The notes under the pieces are model-generated. The model was not told the DNA's origin. It did no database searches and was given only the letters and a program-made list of their open reading frames with translations. Made by a program: the position numbers and the translations under genes. A stretch of DNA of 11,533 nucleotides, taken from contig JAEWYA010000062.1 in NCBI GenBank assembly GCA_023395775.1, positions 1 to 11,533 of the forward strand, in the 5' to 3' direction. Shown in pieces: positions 7,335 to 11,533 of this stretch (its first letter is position 1; every line of letters starts with the position of its first letter). This DNA comes from Bacillota bacterium. Its GTDB lineage: Bacteria > Bacillota > Clostridia > Oscillospirales > Oscillospiraceae.

Positions 7335-7379
7335 GCCGCAAAAATTTAAAGAATGCTGAAAGAATATGGAGGTAGTACT

Positions 7380-8597
7380 ATGGCAAGATTTACTTTACCG
7401 AGAGATCTGTACCACGGCAAGGGCACTCTGGCGGCATTGAAAACTTTTGAAGGAAAGCGCGCAATGATCTGTGTCGGCGGCGGCAGCATGAAAAAATTCG
7501 GCTTTCTGGACCGTGCGGTTTCCTATCTGAAGGAGGCCGGTATGGAGGTGGAGCTGTTTGAGGGCATCGAGCCCGATCCATCGGTGGAAACAGTCATGAA
7601 AGGCGCCGAGGTCATGCAGAAATTTCAGCCCGACTGGATTGTTGCCATGGGCGGCGGCTCCCCAATCGACGCGGCAAAGGCCATGTGGATCAAGTATGAA
7701 TATCCCGATGTTACCTTTGAGGATATGTGCAAGGTATTCGGTCTGCCCAAGCTCCGCAAAAAGGCGCACTTCTGCGCCATCTCCTCAACATCCGGCACAG
7801 CTACCGAGGTGACGGCCTTCTCCATCATTACCGATTACGCCAAAGGGATTAAATATCCCATCGCGGACTTTGAGATTACCCCAGACGTGGCCATTGTGGA
7901 CCCCGATCTGGCGGAGACCATGCCCAAAAAGCTGGTGGCCCATACCGGAATGGATGCCATTACCCATGCCATTGAGTCCTATGTCTCTACCGCCCACAGT
8001 GATTTCACCGACCCGCTGGCGGTTTTTGCCATCAGGATGGTTCAGAGTAACCTCGTCGATTCCTACAACGGCGACATGGCCAAGCGCGACAGCATGCACA
8101 ATGCGCAGTGTCTGGCAGGAATGGCCTTTTCCAATGCGCTGCTGGGCATTGTTCATTCCATGGCCCACAAAACCGGCGCGGCATTCGCCGACTGCGGCGC
8201 CCATATCATCCACGGTGCGGCCAACGCAATGTATCTGCCGAAAGTGATCGCGTTTAACGCCAAGGATGCGGACGCAAAAAAGCGCTACGGCCAGATCGCG
8301 GACTATATGAATCTGGGCGGGAAGAACGACGATGAGAAGGTCGCCCTGCTTATCGCCCATCTGCGCGGTATGAACGACGCGCTGAACATTCCCCACTGCA
8401 TCCGGCACTATGGCCCGGACAGCTATCCTGCCGAGGATGGTTTTGTCCCGGAAAATGTCTTTTTGGAGCGTCTGCCGGAGATTGCGAAGAACGCAATCGG
8501 CGACGCCTGCACAGGCTCCAATCCCCGCCAGCCCAGTCAAGAGGAGATGGAGAAGCTGTTAAAGTGCTGCTACTACGATTCAGACGTTGATTTTTGA
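7380..8597 (+). CDS. Iron-containing alcohol dehydrogenase
   Basis: 405 residues, a normal length for the group III Fe-dependent ADH family, which interconverts alcohols and aldehydes with NAD(P)H. The nucleotide-binding GGGSPIDAAKA is at 91-101 and the TSGTATE segment at 137-143. Expected Fe2+ ligands are D192 and H196 (GMDAITHAIESY), H259 (GIVHSMAH) and H278 (IHGAANAM). The spacing from H259 to H278 is 19 residues against 14 in FucO-type enzymes as I recall them, from a short insertion around FADCGAH. No signal peptide or membrane segment is seen. GGAGG (7368-7372) supports the ATG at 7380; the frame's earlier ATG at 7353 lacks one. The gene is divergent from the aldehyde oxidoreductase operon, suggesting the pair handles alcohol, aldehyde and acid together. 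Butanol, 1,3-propanediol or lactaldehyde specificity cannot be chosen from sequence. Confidence 0.94.
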   Translation: MARFTLPRDLYHGKGTLAALKTFEGKRAMICVGGGSMKKFGFLDRAVSYLKEAGMEVELFEGIEPDPSVETVMKGAEVMQKFQPDWIVAMGGGSPIDAAKAMWIKYEYPDVTFEDMCKVFGLPKLRKKAHFCAISSTSGTATEVTAFSIITDYAKGIKYPIADFEITPDVAIVDPDLAETMPKKLVAHTGMDAITHAIESYVSTAHSDFTDPLAVFAIRMVQSNLVDSYNGDMAKRDSMHNAQCLAGMAFSNALLGIVHSMAHKTGAAFADCGAHIIHGAANAMYLPKVIAFNAKDADAKKRYGQIADYMNLGGKNDDEKVALLIAHLRGMNDALNIPHCIRHYGPDSYPAEDGFVPENVFLERLPEIAKNAIGDACTGSNPRQPSQEEMEKLLKCCYYDSDVDF

Positions 8598-8605
8598 TTA
8601 AAAAT

Positions 8606-8639
8606 ACGGGGCCGCCGTTCTGAAAGACGGCGGCCCCGT
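8606..8639 (+). terminator. Strong hairpin after the alcohol dehydrogenase gene
   Basis: A 14-bp GC-rich stem (8606-8619 with 8626-8639, last pair G-U) has a 6-nt loop and starts 8 nt after the stop. The downstream plus-strand U-run is weak (TTTT only 8 nt later). On the minus strand the stem is followed closely by ATTTTT. It most likely terminates the ADH transcript, with read-through into the NUDIX gene possible. Confidence 0.7.
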
Positions 8640-8661
8640 GTGCAAATTTTGGGGGAAGCAA

Positions 8662-9267
8662 ATGGAATTGAGAGATATCAACGGACTCACCGAGGCGGAA
8701 TTCCTCGCCCAGTACCGTCCAAAAAACTACAATCGCCCTTCTGTTACCGCCGATATTGTCGTTTTCCGTACAGTCAAGACTGGCTGCGAGCTGCTGCTGA
8801 TTCAGCGGGGAGGGCATCCGTACCTCGGCAAATGGGCGCTGCCGGGCGGGTTTTCCAGAGAGTCCGAGCCGGTGAGCGAAACCGCGCGCCGGGAGCTGGC
8901 GGAGGAAACCCATCTGACCGGCATTCCTCTCGAGCCGGTGGGTCTTTTCAGCGCGCCGGGGCGGGACCCCCGTATGTGGGTCATGTCGGAAGCGTATGTC
9001 GCAAAGCTGGGTGAACGAACGGAGGCAACTGCCGGGGATGACGCCGCCGACGCCGCATGGTTTGCAGTCACCGCGGAAAACGGCCCGGAAACACTCACGC
9101 TTGCCCTTTCCGGCGTGAGAGGAAATTTTTGCGCAGTGCTGCAAAAGCACACAGTTCCAGGCATTTCAGGCCCACTTACGGAATATACAATTCAGGACAG
9201 CGGCGGTCTTGCCTTTGACCATGCCGTGATCATCGCCTCTGCCATGCGGAAGGCCGAACTGATCTGA
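8662..9267 (+). CDS. NUDIX hydrolase, ADP-ribose pyrophosphatase-like
   Basis: 201 residues. The Nudix box G-x5-E-x7-REL-x-EE spans residues 63-85 (G63, E69, R77, E78, E81, E82), with H84 where glycine is usual. This motif binds Mg2+ and hydrolyses nucleoside diphosphates linked to another group. The RPSVTADIVVF strand (25-35) and GRDPR block (100-104) resemble ADP-ribose pyrophosphatases and the Nudix part of NrtR regulators. I saw no clear C-terminal winged-helix domain, so a free hydrolase is favoured over a repressor. The ATG at 8662 follows GGGGGA (8651-8656); the frame's GTG at 8638 lies in the preceding hairpin and is rejected. It is 64 nt downstream of the ADH gene on the same strand, with a hairpin between. 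Substrate is not determined. Confidence 0.9.
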   Translation: MELRDINGLTEAEFLAQYRPKNYNRPSVTADIVVFRTVKTGCELLLIQRGGHPYLGKWALPGGFSRESEPVSETARRELAEETHLTGIPLEPVGLFSAPGRDPRMWVMSEAYVAKLGERTEATAGDDAADAAWFAVTAENGPETLTLALSGVRGNFCAVLQKHTVPGISGPLTEYTIQDSGGLAFDHAVIIASAMRKAELI

Positions 9268-9291
9268 CTGCCTGACTATATTGTCTTGTAC

Positions 9292-9334
9292 GAAGGGCTA
9301 GTTGCGCGCATCTCTCGTTTTGCGTCCTTCTTTT
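9292..9334 (+). terminator. Possible weak terminator after the NUDIX gene
   Basis: GAAGGGC (9292-9298) can pair with GTCCTTC (9324-9330), including one G-U pair, and TTTT follows at once. The loop is long (25 nt), though it contains the palindrome TGCGCGCA at 9303-9310, which may fold further. The position 24 nt after the NUDIX stop is right for a terminator. Confidence 0.35.
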
Positions 9335-9383
9335 CAAAATTATTTTATTGGTCGACATAATTCAGCAAAATACTGTCCGCTCG

Positions 9384-9392
9384 TGGTATATT
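9384..9392 (+). promoter_or_regulatory. Candidate extended -10 promoter for the small ORF
   Basis: TGGTATATT contains a TGn extension before TATATT (9387-9392), 5/6 of the consensus. No good -35 box is found at 16-18 nt, which an extended -10 can tolerate. It lies about 40 nt before the GTG start at 9433. Confidence 0.35.
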
Positions 9393-9432
9393 CTTATCAA
9401 CGTCAAATTTTTAGAAAGAAGGTTCAAATCCA

Positions 9433-9570
9433 GTGGAAAATCTTACAAAAGAGTACTTAGTTTTATTTCATGCAATTGTTGATGCCCAAAACTCACTTGA
9501 AGAATTGAGGGCAGATCTAATCTCAGCACTGAACAAGGCGGAAGATCTGTACATCAGTCAAGGGGAGTAA
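9433..9570 (+). CDS. Small hypothetical helical protein (45 aa)
   Basis: This frame reads GTG to TAA as 45 residues, beginning (M)ENLTKEYLVLFHAIVDAQ and ending EDLYISQGE. AGAAGG (9417-9422) lies 10 nt upstream of the GTG, and a candidate extended -10 promoter precedes it. The sequence is acidic with regular spacing of L, I, A and E/D/K, as expected for one or two amphipathic helices; there is no Cys, signal peptide or strong membrane segment. Codon use looks protein-like, and the reading frame fills the space between a promoter-like element and a 13-bp hairpin. I do not recognise a function. I have a loose memory of similar short hypothetical proteins in Clostridia, which needs a search. It could also be a chance ORF. 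Confidence 0.62.
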   Translation: MENLTKEYLVLFHAIVDAQNSLEELRADLISALNKAEDLYISQGE

Positions 9571-9587
9571 CCACGGAAAACATAAAG

Positions 9588-9618
9588 CACGTTGCCCGGT
9601 CCAAAACCGGGCAGCGTG
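9588..9618. terminator. 13-bp hairpin between convergent genes
   Basis: CACGTTGCCCGGT (9588-9600) pairs with ACCGGGCAGCGTG (9606-9618), one G-U pair, with a 5-nt loop. It starts 18 nt after the small ORF. Neither side has a full U-run; on the minus strand CTTTATGTTTT follows. It may end both the rightward small gene and the leftward GGDEF/GIY-YIG unit. Confidence 0.55.
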
Positions 9619-9691
9619 AGAATTCTGTACCCCATTGAATCGTTATTATGAATCATCTGCACTGTTATCAAGTAAGGGAAATCAAAGTTTT

Positions 9692-9997
9692 TCATAAGAG
9701 GGAGGCGATCAGCTGCTTTTGATATCCCTCAAATTCCGGTCTCTCCGGAAGCTGTCCCGCGATCAAGGCTTCCTTTTCCCGCTTTGCAAGCAATTTGATG
9801 TGCCGTTCCAGGCGGGAAGCCGCAGAGCGGTCCGCCGCCGTCCAAATGGCCTCCATTCGAACAGCCCGTCGGGCGGCGGTATATTTCGCCCCACGCCCTC
9901 CCTGCCCCTGATGCTCTGCAAGGCGGCGTGCCGGGTCGGTCGTGATGCCGGTATAGAGCGACCCATCCCCGCAGCGCAGCATATAAACGTAATACAT
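9692..9997 (-). CDS. GIY-YIG nuclease superfamily protein (UPF0213/YhbQ-like)
   Basis: 101 residues, the usual size of stand-alone GIY-YIG domain proteins. The N-terminal YVY at 3-5 and YTG at 15-17 form the GIY-YIG core. The expected catalytic arginine is R24 (DPARRLAEH), and the metal-binding glutamate is E64 in SRLERHIK. Members of this small family are thought to act on DNA in repair, but the cellular role is poorly defined. The ATG at 9997 has only a weak AGGAT-type ribosome site. It begins 7 nt after the stop of the diguanylate cyclase gene, so it is probably translated from the same message; a functional link to c-di-GMP is not implied. Confidence 0.9.
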   Translation of the reverse strand: MYYVYMLRCGDGSLYTGITTDPARRLAEHQGQGGRGAKYTAARRAVRMEAIWTAADRSAASRLERHIKLLAKREKEALIAGQLPERPEFEGYQKQLIASLL

Positions 9998-10004
9998 ACG
10001 CCCG

Positions 10005-11533
10005 TTATCCTATCCCGTTCTGACTGCGGTACGCCATCTTCTTCTCATACATCTCAGAGTCCGCTTTGACCAGCGTCTGATCCACAGTCCGTCCGTTTTG
10101 TCTGACATAGCCGCAGGAGATAGACAGCGCATGACCCGCTGCAATTTTCTGAGCGGAAACCGCCTGTGTGAACGTCTCTGCTACCGCAGTAAATTCCTGC
10201 TCGGTATACTGTTCGGAAAGCACGCAGAACTCATCGCCTCCGATCCGATAGCAATGGCATCTGTCGAAATGCTTTGCCAGTAAGTGTGCAACAATCGCCA
10301 ATGCTTGATCGCCTGCTTTATGGCCCAGATTGTCGTTGATCCACTTCAAGCCGTTCATATCCGCCATCATGATCATCAGACTGCTCCTGCTGCTTTCCTG
10401 CCGGTATAGCTCCATCTGCTCTTCAAACGCCGTCCGGTTCTTCAGGCCTGTCAAAATATCGGTATACGCCAGTTTCCTGTAAATCTCCCGCTCAATGTGC
10501 TCCGCTTTATTTTCGGCCTCCTGCCGCACGGCGGAATAGCCGAGGATCAGTACAAAGCAGAACAGTCCGATGCTGGAATACCATGTGGCTATATCAGTAA
10601 TGGGTATATAAAAGCGCACAATATCCATCAGGGCAAATGCGGAAAACACAAGCAGCGCCGTAAACAGCATTCGGCTTTCACGATTCAGCTCATGGCCTTC
10701 CCGTTTTTCCCGTATGTAAACCTTCAAAATACCACACATCGTCAAAAGCAGCATTAAGTGAACGCTTAGAATGGATTCCAAATAGTCGACCAGTCCCAGA
10801 AAGCGAAGCGCGTGTATCACGATGCTGTTCATGGAGGACACTGCCAGCAAAAATCGTATATATCTGCTTTTCTCAAACTCAGAATAGGTCAAAAGGTAAC
10901 AGACCGCAAATACCGGCACCAAACTGAACAGTATGAAGACCAGGTTCATGTTCAGCAGAATATCTCCAGAAAACAGCTGTGTTATGTGCGCCTCCAACAA
11001 AATCCATGCGGCAGTCGTGGCTGTGAACAGTCCGAGATAGCGTAATCTCTTTCCTGCCTGTTTATGAAAAAAGAAACTGACCGCCAGCATGACAAGGCCA
11101 CACAAGAGAGTGGGGAGTGTGGAAATCAAAATTGGGAGCGCACCCTCGACTATATCGTATAAAAAGCCGGCCTTCGTGCCGATTGTTACACCCAGCAATT
11201 CCCCCGCATAGTAGTCATAATAGCCAACCAGTTCAATGGACAGCTCTCTTCCCACCCAGTTGGAAGGAAGTCGGACATCCTGCCATGCAGAGCCCGGAGA
11301 CATTGCAATAGGCGTCTTCTGTGCTCCTCCATAGCTCGCCAGCAATTTCCCATCCAAATAAATTCTGACATACTGATGCGAAGAATGAAACAGCACGGAG
11401 TTGCAAAAAGTCGGCCGCTCCTTCAAGACCGTTGTATAAACCACGCAGTCGCCAGCCCGTGCGCTTGGATTTGCGGGCAGCATCACTGTGCCCCGCTCCT
11501 CACCGTTCACGGAAACGCGCCACGGCCCGGTGA
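10005..11533 (-). CDS. Membrane-bound GGDEF diguanylate cyclase (5' end outside window)
   Basis: The frame has a GTG at 11510 but stays open to the window edge (reading TGPWRVSVNGEE), so the start is probably outside. Numbering from that GTG, residues 1-115 form a beta-rich extracytoplasmic domain like the jelly-roll sensor of 7TMR-DISM proteins (YVRIYLDGKLL, SAWQDVRLP). About seven hydrophobic segments follow, near 121-148, 157-178, 186-208, 217-237, 247-266, 281-299 and 308-328. The cytoplasmic GGDEF domain covers about 345-495, with DILTGLKNR (351-359), metal-binding D384 in MADMNG, and the intact catalytic GGDEF at 424-428. It should make c-di-GMP from two GTP in response to an outside ligand. 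The inhibitory RxxD site is absent: the equivalent positions read FDRC. It is followed 7 nt later by the GIY-YIG gene. Confidence 0.92.
   Translation of the reverse strand, partial: TGPWRVSVNGEERGTVMLPANPSARAGDCVVYTTVLKERPTFCNSVLFHSSHQYVRIYLDGKLLASYGGAQKTPIAMSPGSAWQDVRLPSNWVGRELSIELVGYYDYYAGELLGVTIGTKAGFLYDIVEGALPILISTLPTLLCGLVMLAVSFFFHKQAGKRLRYLGLFTATTAAWILLEAHITQLFSGDILLNMNLVFILFSLVPVFAVCYLLTYSEFEKSRYIRFLLAVSSMNSIVIHALRFLGLVDYLESILSVHLMLLLTMCGILKVYIREKREGHELNRESRMLFTALLVFSAFALMDIVRFYIPITDIATWYSSIGLFCFVLILGYSAVRQEAENKAEHIEREIYRKLAYTDILTGLKNRTAFEEQMELYRQESSRSSLMIMMADMNGLKWINDNLGHKAGDQALAIVAHLLAKHFDRCHCYRIGGDEFCVLSEQYTEQEFTAVAETFTQAVSAQKIAAGHALSISCGYVRQNGRTVDQTLVKADSEMYEKKMAYRSQNGIG

Larger units (their letters stand above)
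6989..7379. other. Divergent AT-rich intergenic region
   Basis: This 391-bp gap separates the leftward aldehyde oxidoreductase operon from the rightward alcohol dehydrogenase gene and is visibly richer in A and T than the flanking genes. It holds a promoter for the left operon (7038-7066), a candidate promoter for the right gene (7246-7272), a folded leader (7280-7334), and both ribosome sites. The middle (about 7105-7240) contains an 8-bp palindrome TTGTACAA at 7161-7168 but no clear gene. I found no small ORF with a convincing ribosome site. Confidence 0.7.

Noticed and set aside
8350..9150. 266-codon minus-strand frame across the ADH/NUDIX junction
   Set aside because: It runs antisense to two well-supported genes and through the 8606-8639 hairpin, with no domain seen.

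Overview
The window looks like chromosomal DNA of an anaerobic Clostridia bacterium, most likely an Oscillospiraceae-type gut lineage. The reasons are moderate-to-high GC, strong AGGAGG-type ribosome binding sites, many GTG/TTG starts, Fe-S and molybdenum enzymes, and an iron-dependent alcohol dehydrogenase. The phylum is an inference from gene style only.

Positions 1-6988, minus strand, hold one tight operon read leftwards. Its order is: molybdenum aldehyde oxidoreductase of the Desulfovibrio gigas MOP type; a 763-residue FAD/Fe-S/CCG-domain protein; a 68-residue two-CxxC protein; a class I methyltransferase; a C-GCAxxG-C-C protein; and a radical SAM protein cut by the left edge. From memory, this is the gene order of DVU_1559 to about DVU_1554 in Desulfovibrio vulgaris (the 'Trs' neighbourhood). 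That conserved set surrounds a well-known enzyme, but the accessory proteins have no established function that I know of. A perfect 14-bp hairpin sits between the first two genes, and the last genes are joined by stop/start overlaps.

Positions 6989-7379 are a divergent promoter region. It has a good promoter for the oxidoreductase operon (TTGGGA-17-TATAAT), and rightwards a TTGACA element followed by a folded leader. Positions 7380-8597, plus strand, encode an iron-containing alcohol dehydrogenase. Together the divergent units could turn a primary alcohol into an aldehyde and then an acid, or detoxify or reduce aldehydes. A strong hairpin follows, then a NUDIX hydrolase gene (8662-9267).

Positions 9268-9691 carry a 45-residue small ORF (9433-9570, GTG start) followed by a 13-bp hairpin. 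Minus-strand genes then run from the right edge: a multi-pass membrane diguanylate cyclase (GGDEF, 5' end outside the window) and, 7 nt downstream, a short GIY-YIG endonuclease-like protein. I saw no mobile element, CRISPR array, tRNA or rRNA.

The best candidate for an under-described system is the 1-6988 operon: a molybdo-flavo-Fe-S aldehyde-oxidising module with a radical SAM/methyltransferase/Cys-rich accessory set.
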